DNA of 64,000 bases from Dendrocalamus latiflorus (GCA_017311315.1 CM029664.1:42019846-42083845), one strand, 5' to 3'. Shown: positions 11,075-23,614, numbered from the stretch's first letter. The notes: generated from the sequence alone by a model not told the origin. Made by a program: numbers and translations.

Positions 11075-12241
11075 TTATTGCGAATCTGGTGGATTGCTGA
11101 GTATATCTGAGATAGAGACTTGTCCTTGTTGTTGATCAGTTGCAGCCTCTTCTTGTTGAGCTCGAGGACAAGGTGGTGTAAGAATAAGAGATTCTGCTCG
11201 AGGCTTGTAAGCCTTGTGGACTCCGCCTAAACCACCATAGAATTCAATTTTTCTAAGGATTAAGTCCATGATGTATGGAGCATAATTAATCCTTTTGATC
11301 CTGTCATTATTGGAAAAGGCAATTTCCCAGATAATAAGATCAACTACATCAAATTTCTAGCCTTGCAGGCCTGTTTGATATGGCTGCGACTTATGGCTTT
11401 TGGCTGAATTTTTTTGAATTTTGATTGTTTGCGGCAAAAATTACAGAGAGAGATACTCACTTACGATTTTGGTTGATACAGATATTGGGCTTTTAACGTA
11501 TACTACAATTAATTTGTAGATCCCATCTTGAAAAAAATACTCCATTTGAAAGTTAGGTACTGTAGTAAAAGCCAAAAGCCGCTTTTAGAAGCCGTAAAGC
11601 ATAGGCCCATAGTCAATTAGGTTCCATGCATGGCCACTAATAGCATCATAGTTTTCACTCTTAGGAAGAATGGTATGATTAATAATCCAGTTTACCAGGC
11701 TCAAAATGCGGAGGAGCCCAACAAGCTTATCTGGGACAAATCTAATTCTTTGATCATAGTATTCAGACATGGTAGGGATCTCAAATGCAGGCCTGTCATA
11801 TATCTTCTCATATGCGCTTGACTCTCCTAAGAGCCAACTCAAATTCATGTTTGTTGGAGTCCAAGTACTGGGTGCCAGTCATCCATAAGATATATTGGAA
11901 ATCAGGAAAAATATACAGAGTGGCGTAGAATTGCCTGATGATCTCTTCGTTGTAGTCTGACTTGAGAGCCATAAGATTTTGTATTTCAGCCCTTTGAAAC
12001 AGCCTATATGTCCCATCATATTTGTCGATTGAGTCTAGGTGATCCCAATTAACATACTTGTGATCTGCAAAGAGTTTGCTTGGTCCATACAACTGTTCAT
12101 ACACTTGCTCTTGAAATTTGGTATGAAGCCTTGGATTGATAGAATTGTTGGGAGCACAAATTGGTTTCTTTCACGCAAGCGTGCATACTCTTCAACTGTA
12201 ATTGTTCTGAGGTATATTTGAGACTCTTCTGGATCATTCAT
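11075..12241 (-). pseudogene. Degenerate extra ORF downstream of pol
   Basis: Three minus-strand open segments follow one another: 12241-12035 (MNDPEESQIYLRTITVEEYA), 12104-11808 (KYVNWDHLDSIDKYDGTYRL, then EEIIRQFYATLYIFPDFQYI) and 11848-11585 (LPKSENYDAISGHAWNLIDY). After an interrupting MITE the reading continues weakly to about 11075. From memory of the family, QFYATLYF-type proteins occur downstream of pol in large grass copia elements. Their function is unknown, and an envelope role has been suggested for SIRE-like elements but is not visible here. Frameshifts break the frame at about 12040 and 11820. Confidence 0.55.
11368..11608. mobile_element. MITE copy A (GGCTTCTAAAAGC family)
   Basis: Ends are inverted: GGCCTGTTTGATATGGCTG on the left, GGGCCTATGCTTTACGGC from the right on the other strand. 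The interior shares TACTACAATTAA and a core of the pattern TAGATCCCATCTTGAAAAA with copies at 26399 and 44767. It interrupts the extra reading frame of the copia element. I could not define a target duplication. Confidence 0.65.
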
Positions 12242-12589
12242 CTCCTTATCTAACTGTTTAAGGGGTGAGCTCTTTTGCTGTTTTGTTTCAGTCTCAGAGA
12301 GAGGCTAGTGTCTTGCCTCTATCCTCTCTGGCCTTCTATGTAGATTCTGAAGTGGCTAGAGCTGCAGGAGGAGGCACTTGGGCTGCAAGAGGGTCTGTTC
12401 GAGACGATGACTGACCGGGAGACATAGGAAAGGAGTTCTTGACATACACTTTGTGACCATCATTTCTTGTCCTGGGCATCTTCAAACAAAGGAAAAAGAT
12501 ACCAAGGATAAGCTAGGAAACATCCTTAATAGGTTTGAAAAAGAATGGAATAAAGTTGCTATTTTAATCAGAGAAATCAGAAGTACCAA

Positions 12590-13600
12590 GGTTCAACCAG
12601 CGATAGTATTGGACTTCGATAGTACTGCGCAAGTCGAGCGGTAGTACCACTTCCTCTAAACCGTTTCTAGGGCAGATTAAAAAGTAAAATTTTTGGTGTT
12701 TTGCTTGGATTGAATCCATGGAATAGATATGCAAGTATCATTAGATACCAGATATAAAAATTTGCCTGAGAAAACATCAACAAATCTTTCGCATTACCAA
12801 TCAAAACCTAAAAGAGACCTAGAGTTCTAGAACAAGGTAAAAATAATGATTTTATCCCATTTACTTTGTAGATCAGAGGAGTCGAACCCTTAGGAGACAA
12901 GGAATCACTAGGGTAAAGAAATCCTGAAAAGATTTGAGGATTTGGATCGGATTTTGGAGTTCTTTGGAAGTCAAGAAAGATAGAGGAGTATGGGCGTGGA
13001 TGGTGGATGGGTTCAGAACTTCCGAAAGGAGGAGCGAGAGAGAGGGATAAAGACCTATGGGGTCGATAGTTAATGCCCTCAACCAATTCGAACGAAAGTA
13101 CCGTAATATGACTGCCGATAGCTCTGATAACCCTTCAGTCTTCGACCACTTTAGATTCCAACTTTGTCGTCTCGTATGACCACACAAATCATTTTCGACC
13201 ACACAGGTCATGCTCAACTGCACTAGTCATTTTCGACTGCTATGATTTTCCGACAACGTAGGTTTTCGACCATGTTTTTGACCACTTGGTTCGACCACGT
13301 TTTTTCACTACATTTTCGACCACTTGATTTGACCATTTTTTACTATGTTTTCGATCACTCGATCGACCATGTTTTCGACTACGTTTTCGACCACTCAGTT
13401 CAACCATGTTTTTTACTATGTTTTTGACAACTCGGTTCAATCACGCAAGTCTTCAACCACGCAGGTTTTTGATCACCTTGGTTCGACCACATAGGTCTTC
13501 TGAGTACCAATGAATGCGATAGTACCGTTCTTCCAGGCCGGTAGTTCTGGAAGGCGGAAGTACCACAAGAAACACAGCGGTAGTTCCAATTTTTCTGTAA
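12590..13600. repeat. Divergent TTCGACCAC tandem array and GGTAGTACC motifs
   Basis: From about 13130 to 13500 the plus strand carries irregularly spaced copies of TTCGACCAC and TTTTCGACCA, about 10-25 bases apart. GGTAGTACC-like motifs lie on both sides (12600-12650 and 13510-13590). The arrangement closely resembles the last part of the LTR at 40330-40620, so this may be a fragment of that LTR family inserted in the opposite sense. No coding content is seen. Confidence 0.6.
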
Positions 13601-13819
13601 CATTTAGGGAACTGAACTTAGATCTGAGAATTATGCAAATGATCCCTAGTTTTGCACACAAATAAAAATTATTTAGGATCATTATACGTTAGGAAGACTA
13701 AACGAAACCTTGCAATATAGTTTTTATGACCATAGAGGTTTTGAGAAAAAATAAGTAAAAATATCTTTCAAAAATACCTCAAACAACACCAAATGAGCAT
13801 GAAAGCATGAGGCATGAGT

Positions 13820-14113
13820 TTAATCAATATTTGAGTGGTCTATGATATTTAATTTATTTCTCAACATACAAAAGCGGCTTTCATCTAATGGTTTGCTGAA
13901 AATATCCGCTAATTGGTCTTTGATCTGGATGTGGCTAATTGTAATATCTTCCTTGCTCACATGATCTCTCAAAAAATAGTGGTGTATATCTATATACTTT
14001 GTTCTTGAGTTTTGGACAGGGTTATTGGCTATTTTCACCGCACTATCATTATCACACAAAAGAGGAATTTTATCAAATTTGATCTCATAATCCATCAAAG
14101 TTTGCCTCATCAC
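13820..14113 (-). pseudogene. Copia RNase H C-terminal remnant
   Basis: A frame of about 97 codons reads LLCDNDSAVKIANNPVQNSR, then KYIDIHHYFLRDHV and QLADIFSKPLD. These are the typical last 100 residues of a copia polyprotein, from the RNase H region to the end of pol. Immediately upstream on the minus strand the sequence is C-terminal integrase, so about 1.5 kb with the whole reverse transcriptase has been lost between them. Confidence 0.85.
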
Positions 14114-14159
14114 ATCGACTTTGAAATTTTAAGAGCTAAACACTCTTTCTCAAGATGTA

Positions 14160-15282
14160 GCATTTGCAACCAAATACTCTAAAGTAGCAAATATTCGGTT
14201 TTCTTTCAATGAGAAGCTCATAAGAAGTCTTTTCAAAAGACGATACATATAATAACGATTTATGGCTTGAAAAGTAGTGTTAATAGCTTCTGTCTAAAAA
14301 TAATCGTAAATATTATATTCATCAAGCATTGTCCTAGCCATTTCAATTAATATTTGATTTTTTTTCTTTCTACAACTCCATTTTGCTCTGAAGTGTAGGT
14401 AGTGGAAAGTTTATACTTTATTCCAAGTTTATTACAAAAATCTTCAATTTTGGTGTTTGTGAACTCAGAACCATTGTCACTTCTAATTTTCTTTATTTTA
14501 AAATCAAATTCATTTTGGACCTTTTTGAATAACTTTTGAAAATGCCGGAGACTCCGCTCTTGTTATTTAAGAAGAATACCATGTGTATCTAGAGTAATCA
14601 TCCATAATAAATAAATAATAGCTATTGCCCTCGATGCTCTTATAGGTTGTTGGTCAAAACAAATCCATATGCAAGAGCACTAATAGCCTAAAAGTTGACA
14701 TGATACTTTTGGAAGGATGAGAATTTACAGCTTGCTTCCCGGCTTGGCACAAACTACATAATCTATTTTTCTCAAACTTCACATCTTTCAAGCCAACCAC
14801 TAAGTCATGTTTGAAAAGCTTTTTTAAGTTGAATTATACCCACATGACCTAGCGTTCTATGCTATAACCAACCCAAAAAAGTTTTTGCCATTAAACAAGT
14901 TTTCAAGCATGAATCACTAAAGGAGAAATCAACTAAATAAAGATTACCAAGTCTAAAACCTTTGAAAATAAGTTTATTTTTCTTTCTTTTAAAATAGTTA
15001 CTCCATCTTTACAGAATGAGCATATTAAACCAAATCACATATTTGAACAACGGATAGCAAATTGAAATTTAATATTTCTACAATAGAAACATTAGGAATG
15101 AAAAGGTCATTAGAGATAGCAATTTTACCCAACCCAAGTACATTTCCTTTGCTATTGTCTTCAAATGTGATCCTCTCATTGCTTCCATTCTTAAAAGTGG
15201 TGAATATCTTCCGGTCTCCAGTCATATATTGAGTGCACCCACTATTAAGTATCCAATACCTTCCACCGGTCTTGTAGTTCAC
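14160..15282 (-). pseudogene. Copia protease-integrase remnant
   Basis: The upstream part (15282-15025) is an open segment with the protease motif WILNSGCTQYMTG, where the catalytic Asp of the usual DSG is Asn. Integrase segments follow down to about 14160 in several frames. LCQAGKQAVNSH is readable near 14740 and the FGCKCYIL-type end near 14170. Stops and frameshifts are frequent. The protease substitution and broken frames mean no activity is expected. Confidence 0.75.
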
Positions 15283-15510
15283 CTATAAAAGAAAATTAGG
15301 TTCTTTTATGTACCTAAATTTGTTTGGGTCTTTGAAGGTTAGTAACTAAGGTTTTGTGCACCTAAATGGCATTCTTTTTAGCACCCAAAATTGAATTATC
15401 AACAAATTTAACAATAACACTACCATTTTTGGATTTCTTAAATATGTAGAAAGAACCAAACAATCCAATGGAAGGAGTCTTACCCATAGGACAATTTGGT
15501 TGCATGTGTC

Positions 15511-15798
15511 CTATTTCCTGGCATTTTGACAATACTCACCATTTTGCCTCACAAATCTTGTGGGCTTGTTTGTCGGTTTCTTATCTTTTTTAGGTACATA
15601 CCCAAATCCCTCCGTATTGAATGGGCACCTTTGCTCACTCAATAGCTTGTCAAGAGTGGCTTTACCTTTGAAGCATCTTTCTAAGCTCTTGTTTAGCTTG
15701 TTCACTTGCTCTTTTAAGTCGTTGTTCTCAACAATAAGCTTAGTATCATATGACTTAATATTATCATGATTAAAATCAACCTTAGAACTACATGGCAT
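15511..15798 (-). pseudogene. Copia gag extension, coiled-coil type
   Basis: A charged, heptad-like segment (VENNDLKEQVNKLNKSLERC) is followed by CPFNTEGFGYVPKKD and a damaged Cys-rich end (EYCQNARK), the remnant of a second zinc knuckle. The same arrangement occurs in the plus-strand copia at 32065-33099. This long extension between gag and protease is typical of large plant copia elements. Confidence 0.65.
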
Positions 15799-16227
15799 GG
15801 CAAGTAAATCATCACATCAAGTTGATATGTTAGGTTTAGCAATTTTTACACTAGACATGTCATCAAAAATATCACAAGTAATCCCAATAGTAGTGCAAGA
15901 CTTGCTTAAATTTTCTTGGATAAGTAAGTCATGAGTTTCCTTTAACTTATCATAAGATTATTTAAAAGAGAGATGCTCTCTCTTTAAGACCATGGATTTG
16001 GACTTTTCTTTTTTAAGATATTCATTTAGTTTTTCTAACATATCCATAAATTCATTATAAGAAGGCTCTTCATCATTTAGAGATTTTACCTTATCTCTTT
16101 TTGCTATGAGGCATGTAGGAGATGAGAAAAAGGATGGAGCTTTCTTGATGGTGATAACAACAAGTCCCTTCTTCTTCGGGGACTCATCCTCATCGGAGTC
16201 AGAGTTCGTGTACTCCTCATCGGAGTT

Positions 16228-17225
16228 CTACTTTCCTATGCGGGCTTCATTCTTCCCATCTTTGTGAAGCTTCTTGAAAAGCTTCTTCTTTTCATTGAAA
16301 TTCTTCTTCTTGGATGACTTACCCTTGTCTTCCTGCTTCGTGGGGCATTGAGAGGCAATGTACCCATTCTTATCGTATTCATAACAACGAATGTTACTAT
16401 AGTACTTGTTGTTGTTATATGAGCACCCCTTCTTGCTCTTCTCTTGGCTAGCGCTTTGGTATGAGCACCTCTTTATGAACTTGTTCATCTTCCTCACAAG
16501 GAGAGCCAACTCCTCCTTGGAGTCCTCCTCATCATCCTCGGACTCATTGCTTGATACTGCCTTGGCCTTGAAAGGGGTGATCTTATTGCCCTTGGAGGAG
16601 GATTGCTCCAAGAGCTCCTCCTTGTCCTTCTTGTACAACTCGTTGGTGATGAGGTTTCCCAAGAATTGTGTTGGAGTCATTCTTGTCAACTCGGGAGAGT
16701 TGAGAAATAGTATCACCAACATCCTGTATTTCTCCGGCAATGCCTTAAGTATCTTTCTTACAATATCAACATCTGTTAGTAATGTGCAAAGATCCTTGAA
16801 CTCATTCACAATATTATTGAGGCGAGAATATATTTCATTTATATTCTCATGAGGCAATATCGTGAATGTCTCATGTTTGATCCGAAGCCGATGCAATTGG
16901 CTTCTTTAACCGTGGATATTCCCCCATGGATTTCTGAGAAGGTGGTCCAAATATCGTGAGCAGTTTCCAAAGTGCTCACTCTATTGAACTCACCCGCATT
17001 TAAAACGCCAAATAGAGATTCATAGGTTGAGCATCTAAATGAGCATTACAACCCTATTGTTCTGTGGGATGTAGTGGATCAAGAGGCATGACATAACTCA
17101 TTTATAAGTTTTCATATGCTCGGACTCATGACCTTAAGATAAATAGACATTCTAATTTTTCAATAAGAATAATTAGAGCTATCGAAAAGAGGTGTGTTAT
17201 CTATAGAAATCTCATCATTAGCCAT
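16228..17225 (-). pseudogene. Copia gag remnant
   Basis: It starts at an ATG at 17225 (MANDEIS) with stops soon after, then opens at 16896-16228. UBN2-type gag features are visible: NINEIYSRLNNIVNEFKDL, ILKALPEKYRM and TPTQFLGNLITNEL. The zinc knuckle reads CYEYDKNGYIASQC, so one Cys and the His of CX2CX4HX4C are both Tyr. That damage and the early stops make it non-functional. Confidence 0.82.
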
Positions 17226-17269
17226 CCTTTTCTCTCTAGACGATTAAGTCTAAATTAACAAGAGACCAA

Positions 17270-17281
17270 GCTCTGATACCA
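17270..17281 (-). promoter_or_regulatory. Primer-binding site of the minus-strand copia
   Basis: TGGTATCAGAGC on the minus strand, two bases after the LTR end CCTACA. It is complementary to initiator-Met tRNA. Confidence 0.85.
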
Positions 17282-17283
17282 CT

Positions 17284-18835
17284 TGTAGGATAAAGGATAA
17301 TCGACTAGAGGGGGTGAATAGGGGGTTCTAAAAATTCTTGTCTTCTAAAACTAATTACCACAATTTATAGCTAGGCAAGATTTCAAAGCAATGTAAACCT
17401 ACACAATTCTAGTAAATGTAAGGCACTATAAGCACAAGTCTCTACAAGTATATCTCTAGCGCAAGTAAATAAGATAATCACAATGATCACTATATACTAG
17501 AAATACAGGTGCGGAAAGTAGAGACAAAGAAGTAACCAATTAATATATGATGTTTTACCGTGGTGTTCGAAAACTTGTTGGTTTCCGTAATCCACGTTGA
17601 GGAAAGTCCAAGTGACTTGGACCGGCTCTATGAATTAAGCCTCAACTCCTCAATCCACTAGTGGTTGTCCTTCCTCCACTCCGGAGATGGTGGACACCAA
17701 ACCACTCACAAATCAGCATCGGGCTTCTTCACAACCTTCTTGAAGAATTCACCTCGCAAGCTCTTGCTAAGCCGTCTAAGTGCCAACATGCACCAAGAGT
17801 AATAAACCAAAGTTTCACTTGACGGTGATCAAGTGCTAAAGGATCTATCTAGATGAATGCACTTGATTTTGGCTCAACTATCTCAAATGAATGGAATGAA
17901 AACAATTGAGGTGTGGAGTGAATGATCTATGCTCAAGAATGTTGTAATAAAGTGTCTAACTATGTCTTTGAGTAGGTGGGGGGTATTTATACGCCCACTT
18001 ATCAAAACTAGCTGTTATAAGGCAGTCCCTGAAAAAATCAGGGTGAGCTAAAGTATCGTCGTTCATCGGCCGGTACTACTGCACGATATAACAGTAACAG
18101 CTATTTTCACAGCTTCTGAACTAGCCGTTGAACGTCGGCGCAGTACTACCGTCGTTATAATCACGGTAGTTCTGATCTTCGATAGTTTTGATTTCTAGAG
18201 CGGTACTTCTATTTGTCTCGGGGCCAAAACTTGACGTTCTCTAGAGAGAGAAAACGTACCGTCTAGATTTTTGGAGCTTTTGATATCCAGTAGTACCGCT
18301 CAAGGATTGCAGTACTACCGCCCTACGGTGGTTTCGCCATTAAAACTTCAGTACTTCCATTTTCCTGAGAGACAAAGTGATTTCAAGGGTGCTCTCTAGA
18401 AATAATGTACCGCTCGTTTTATCGGAATTTCCAGAAAGCAGAAGTACCGTCGTTTATGCTCTGGTACTCTTGACTTTCCTGACAGTACACAGTTTGGCTA
18501 TCAATTTTAGTTTTAAGTGCATACATGATCCTAAATTGATCGAAATGACACAAGAACATGCTGTCAAGTTACTAGTCATGATCTCTCTAATAGTACAATA
18601 TTTATCCTGTAATCCGCTCTTCTATCTTTTCTGCTAAGACCGATAAAACCAAAAGGGATCCTAGACTACTTGTACCTTTGTCTTGAGCCACATTGATCTT
18701 CATGTTGACCATTAGCATGCATCTCACATTCGTCATTGGAACTAAACCTTTCAAACACTCAATAAACATATTAGTCCTATATTCACATAATGTCATTAAT
18801 TACCAAAACCATTTTTAGGGGCCTAGATGCTTTCA
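17284..18835 (-). repeat. 5' LTR of the large minus-strand copia
   Basis: A 1.55-kb LTR, partner of 8785-10289. It starts TGAAAGCATC at 18835 on the minus strand and ends CCTACA at 17284. A third LTR of the same family stands alone at 58339-60310. Confidence 0.9.
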
Positions 18836-19795
18836 CCATCCACATCACCACGCACGTGGGAACCACAACACAACCATCGTGAATGTCATCCACATCCTTG
18901 CCATTTTTAGCCCAACAACAAGTAGGCCCCCATTCTCCAACCCTTTTTCCTCATTCGTCACAACAACATAGCACACTTAAACACCTCACCACACACCGCA
19001 AGCACAGTTGGCCAAGCAAGGTGGCCAAGGAGATGGGACCACCCTACCTCGGCCAGCATGGCGCAACACACTGGCGGCGAGCCCATAGAAGCCGTCACAC
19101 GCCCTTGGAAGGAAGAGCATGCTCCCCAGCGCACACCCTCCCTACCAAGTCCTGTCGCGAAACTAAATCAAAATTATTGTAGTAAAGGGGGGAGAGAGAG
19201 TAGACCGTCTCGAGTAGGAAGAAGAAGAGGTGGTGAACTGGTAGAATCGTAGCAAGCCGTGGGGGGACCGAGCCTTAGTTCTCAGCCACAGCCAAGCTGG
19301 ACCCCTAAGCACCCAAGCCGGTGGTAATGAGGTAGGAGGCCGTAAGAGCCAAGGAGGCCATTGGAGGCTGTAGGAGCCGATGAGACCATAGAAGTCGAGG
19401 AGGCCATAGGAGTCGAGGAAGCCATGGATGCTGAGGAAGCACCGCGGAGACCCACCATAGACTAAACGAGGCTGGCATGCTCGTCGCACGAAACAACCAA
19501 ATTAAAACCAAGCCCCAACCAAGGGAGGCAATTAGGCAAAGCGGAGGGGAGGCGTAGGCAAATCCGGCGAGGGGGAGCCACCGAAGGGCACCGATGCGCT
19601 TGAGCACCCCCAAGGGAGGCAACAACGTCAGAACGGAGAGGAGCACAAGGGAGTCGGAGAGGGGCTCAAGGGGGATAGCGTGAGTAGATTCGATGAGGGG
19701 GTCGCCGAAGGTGAGCCGGAGGGTGGCGATGCGCCTGAGCACCCCCAAGGGAGGCGACAGTGTCTAGATCGAGGGAGAGGAAGAGAGAAGAGGTG

Positions 19796-20040
19796 TGGTG
19801 TGGCGTGGCGTTGTGTTGTGTGGGTGTGTGCGACTAAAGAGGTGTGGTGTGGCATTGTGTTGTGCGTGCGTGTGTGTGGCTGGGTGTTGTGTGTAGGTGT
19901 GAGTTGTGTTTGGTTTTTTGGGGTGTGAGGATCTAGTATGTTAGTGGTGTTATGTGTTTTGGAGGTGTTTCGTGTTTGGTGTGTAGGATTAGTGTGGGGT
20001 GTTTTGTGGCGTGTGGCGTTTTGTGTGCGTGTGTAGGGTA
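19796..20040. repeat. GT-rich low-complexity tract
   Basis: Imperfect repeats of GTGTGGTGTGG, GTGTTGTGTG and GTGCGTGTGTG, with no regular unit length. Open frames across it are composition artefacts. Confidence 0.75.
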
Positions 20041-21277
20041 GTAAGAGCAAAGCCTGCACGCGAGCCAGTAACAACAAGCGTAAATTAGATGACCACTTCA
20101 ATAGAACTAGTAAATCGGGAGGAAATAACATCGGGGAAGGCGCAAAATTCGTGAAGTAACCGATAAATTTTACATGAAAATAAATCCGCTAAAATCCACC
20201 CAAAGGGGGGAACTGATTGTATAAATTTAAGAATCACCCAGAATGTTAAGTATTTTAAATCATAAATCTACTTTATAATGCAGAAGGTGAACCGACATAG
20301 ACAGAGGTAGCGGATCCGGTCTCAATTGACATCGAGATTTTCTATGACTTCGAAGGCAAGCTTATTTCTTGACCATACACCTAGTTATATTAAATGATAA
20401 AAACTACATTCCTGTAACATATACTATTTATGTGCATCAAAACTTTATTTCAAAATTAAATCGAATGAAACGATAAAAGTAAGAGGCATGAGAAAAGAGT
20501 GGTCCAGTTGAGAGGAGCAGCTATGCTATAAGAGTAACTGATAGGATGGTAAAGAGGCCTTGATCAGGAAAAAGAGGGAAGGTGGGACTCTTTACATATG
20601 GCTAGAACATAAGGGGCAATAAACTCTCACTCGGAAAGGGGGTCGTACTCAAGTGTCAACCATATTTCCATAGTTGACGGGCGGAAAATGCTACCCTGTT
20701 ACGTTATCAATTTTCTCCACAATAGGTAAGTAGTATAAATTAGTGGAGAAACTCATAACCGGTATAGAGCCTGGAAGTGGGGGATCTAAGGCGCATATAT
20801 TAGCGTAGGTGGAGTCTGGGAGAAGAGATAACCAGCCCAACCAACATCTATTTAAGGTCGGTGGGTGCTAGGTGAGGGTGAGAAACCGCCCCAGGTCACC
20901 GACGAAGAATATTTGGGTGGAGATTTAATAACGTAACATGGAAAAAATATTCCATACTCTGAACTTGGCACCGCATCAAAAGAAATACGGGATATCTAGT
21001 TTTAAGAGAGCTCAGAGTAGCTGTGGATATAGTGACAAAAGCCTATGTAGTGCAAAATAAAATCATGAATTCATACCTGTCTCCTAGATTAGAGGTCTTT
21101 CTTCTCACTGAGTAATTAGTTGTCATTTCATTAATTAAAATCCACAACTTAATTTGATAAACTAGTTTCCGGAAAACAGATGAGCTAGAACTTGTGATAA
21201 AGAGAAAGAGAAGTATTATGCATTGCATTCTTGCTTTTAATGCTTGCTGAGTATACTAATACTCACCCTTGCTATTA

Positions 21278-21561
21278 GGCCAGTCTCAGTGGGAGTTTCA
21301 TCTGCATTTAATAGGCTGCCACATAGGCATTTTTGATGATATGGCAACATTTTTAAGAAGAGAGAGAAGAAGTGAGTTTCATCTAGATGAAACTCTCTTG
21401 GCACGATTACCAACTCTATATGAGTCATGAAATTAAATGTCTATGAAACAATAGAATGAAACTATGCATTGAGGATGGATATTTCATCCATATTTTATTT
21501 CATTTTACATGATGTGGCAGTCTTGGAAACAACGCCATGAAACTCTCCACTGAGAATGGCC
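21278..21561. mobile_element. Tourist-like MITE (PIF/Harbinger)
   Basis: A 284-bp element with terminal inverted repeats: GGCCAGTCTCAGTGGGAG on the left and GGCCATTCTCAGTGGAGAG from the right on the other strand, followed on both sides by GTTTCAT. The 3-bp duplication TTA flanks it (21275-21277 and 21562-21564), as expected for PIF/Harbinger-derived MITEs. It has no coding sequence. Confidence 0.9.
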
Positions 21562-23410
21562 TTACTTTCCTTTGTTAGACCCCAGTCCAACCGAGGAATA
21601 CCCTGAGTGGGACACGGGATATGCTGGCGCCAATGAGGCCACGTGGGACGAGGGTGATTACGCTGAAGACTAGGGAAAGGCGGACGCCCTATACAACAGT
21701 TGGAACAAGTAGACACCCAGTGGAGCTAAGTCGTCGAAAGATAGGGTACAAATATTTGTATCTCCTTTGTATTTAAATAAATTGTAATTAAGACTAGCAT
21801 AGCTAATTGCTATAAGAGAGCACAATTTCTACTTATTGTTCTACTACGAACTCTGATAAAACTTATTATTCGTTAGAGTGATGTTTTACGGAGCAAACAA
21901 ATAATAATCCATTACATAAGTACTATTACTCCGGGATAATGATATAGGGCGCCTCATAAAACTACACGTGAATCTGCAGCGATATACTCGTTTTTTAAAC
22001 AATTTTGCTGGTTCGTCAAAGTCCAAACCTTTGAAAGTTGTCGGAACAGAACAATAATCAAAGCTAGAACTGCATACACCAGAAACAACAGCACCTTCCC
22101 GCCATTTTCCTGTTACAGATTTGATCATAAAAAAAAATACGGCAGCCCTGGCCCTTGTGTGTACCGTATGATTGCCCTTTTCTGTTCTTTTTTTTCCTTG
22201 CTTCTCTCTTTGCCAAGGCCAGGGTCAAGTTGCCACCATATGGTTTGTGATGTCAAAATGGATATATTCGGTGTAACTGCAAAACAAAGACTATTCCAGT
22301 TGCACACAAACTTGTTAGAACGCTTGACCGCCTGCACTGCACTGCTTAAGAACTCAGATTCCCCCTTCCCCAGCCGAAAGCATGATCAAGCAATTCATAC
22401 GGCCATGCATGCCCTCCCTATATCCTTTCTTTAGTCGATCTGCCTGCGTACCTGCATGGGCACGAGTTTGACAAGCATCGCTGCATTGTCAATGGCTAGA
22501 AACTGACACATTCACAGCTGTATTCAGAGAGCTACTAGACAAAAGAGAGAATTTTAGCAGAACACATCCATGCCCAACTGTTTCGGCCCGGTGTCGGTTT
22601 GACTGTGGAATTGGACCCGGGTGGGAAATGATTTCAGTGCGTCACAGAATCAGGCATGTCGTCGTGAAAATTATTAGGAAAAAAAAAAGCCAAAGCGACT
22701 TTTACGTGGTAAACCACGGCGTTTCCATCGATCCTCAATCTACTGGAAAAACCCCCAAAATTGGAACACATGTGGCACGAACTGCGCTGCACCGTCGTAG
22801 ATCGATTTTTTCTAAAGGGGACAAAAAACGATCTTCCCCGCGTGCCTGTAGTGGAAAGCAAAATAAGCAATCGTACAAAGTACAAACAGGCGGTCGAGTT
22901 TGGACGTGCCCAAAAGTGGAATATAAGCAACCTTTTTCGAGTAGTAAGACTGAATGTTGTGTTTCTACGGATAAAAATATTATTATTTTAATATATTAAG
23001 TTAATATTGTTGAAATTGGTCTGTCAAACTTATGTCTCAATTTTTATGTTCAATTACGTCATGCTTTCGTATCCTATCTTTGCCGCATATTTAGTAGAGT
23101 TCTATTTTTTAGAATTTAAAGTGATAAAATTAATTTTTGGATAGATTATTTTTTCAGTTTTTGTTAAAGATTTTTAAGGAAGATAAGTTCGAGAAGGGCG
23201 GATGCCACCATCGACCCCGTCTTTAAGCTGTGGTGATTTGCCGTCAACAGCGGCAAGGCAACAGTACAAGCAGAAACATTTTGTAAACGGCCACGGAGCG
23301 CTGTGGAGGCGAGACGTGACGGCTACGCGAAAATGGCCGTCGTACCTGGCCCACCCACCCAGCCTGCCCGAAGAAAGCGAACGGGCACGTTGGCTGAAAG
23401 AGCCGCCCGC

Positions 23411-23416
23411 TATAAA
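23411..23416 (+). promoter_or_regulatory. Probable TATA box of the MYB gene
   Basis: TATAAA lies in a GC-rich context 204 bases upstream of the MYB start codon. It predicts transcription from about 23443 and a 5' UTR near 170 nt, which would include the AGAT microsatellite at 23474-23498 and a (GC)n run at 23558-23572. Confidence 0.6.
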
Positions 23417-23473
23417 GCCCTGGCTGCCATCTGCTGCGCTGCCCTGGAACGCACTGCACCCGACCGCAGCTTC

Positions 23474-23498
23474 AGATAGATAGACAGATAGATAGATA
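23474..23498 (+). repeat. AGAT microsatellite in MYB 5' UTR
   Basis: An interrupted (AGAT/AGAC)n tract between the TATA box and the start codon. It is a candidate length-variable marker. Confidence 0.7.
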
Positions 23499-23614
23499 CA
23501 CGCAGCCTGCCTCCCCTCCCCCCGTGCCGACCGCCGTGTCAGCTTCTTTCGCGAGCGAGCGCGCGCGCGCGTGTTTAGGCAGGGCGGTGCGGTCGTATAG
23601 GTAGCTAGGCAAGC

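Larger units (their letters stand above)
8785..18835 (-). mobile_element. Large copia element (SIRE/Maximus-like), RT deleted
   Basis: Two long LTRs lie in direct orientation at 8785-10289 and 17284-18835, flanked by the 5-bp duplication CCATC (8780-8784 and 18836-18840). On the minus strand the 5' LTR starts TGAAAGCATCTAGG and ends CCTACA. The PBS TGGTATCAGAGC follows, and a polypurine tract precedes the 3' LTR. The interior holds gag, a coiled-coil gag extension, protease, integrase and RNase H remnants, then more than 3 kb of mainly non-coding 3' sequence with an extra reading frame. Reverse transcriptase is missing. The SIRE/Maximus label is inferred from the long LTRs, long gag extension and downstream frame. 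Confidence 0.92.
18841..23164. other. Intergenic stretch with repeat debris
   Basis: I recognise no gene. A GC-rich part (19160-20050) contains a small duplication, with GAGCACCCCCAAGGGAGGC at about 19600 and again near 19737, and a GT-rich tract. The part from 20140 to 21010 and the part from 21580 to 21900 look like decayed retroelement or UTR sequence but have no readable domain. A Tourist-like MITE sits at 21278-21561. Confidence 0.5.

Noticed and set aside
19628..20131. Thr/His-rich open frame on the minus strand
   Set aside because: It is produced by the GT-rich tract and resembles no protein family.
21580..21760. Acidic frame with GYAGANEATWDEGDYAED-like text
   Set aside because: It may be the end of a retroelement protein, but no neighbouring domain supports it and I cannot name a family.
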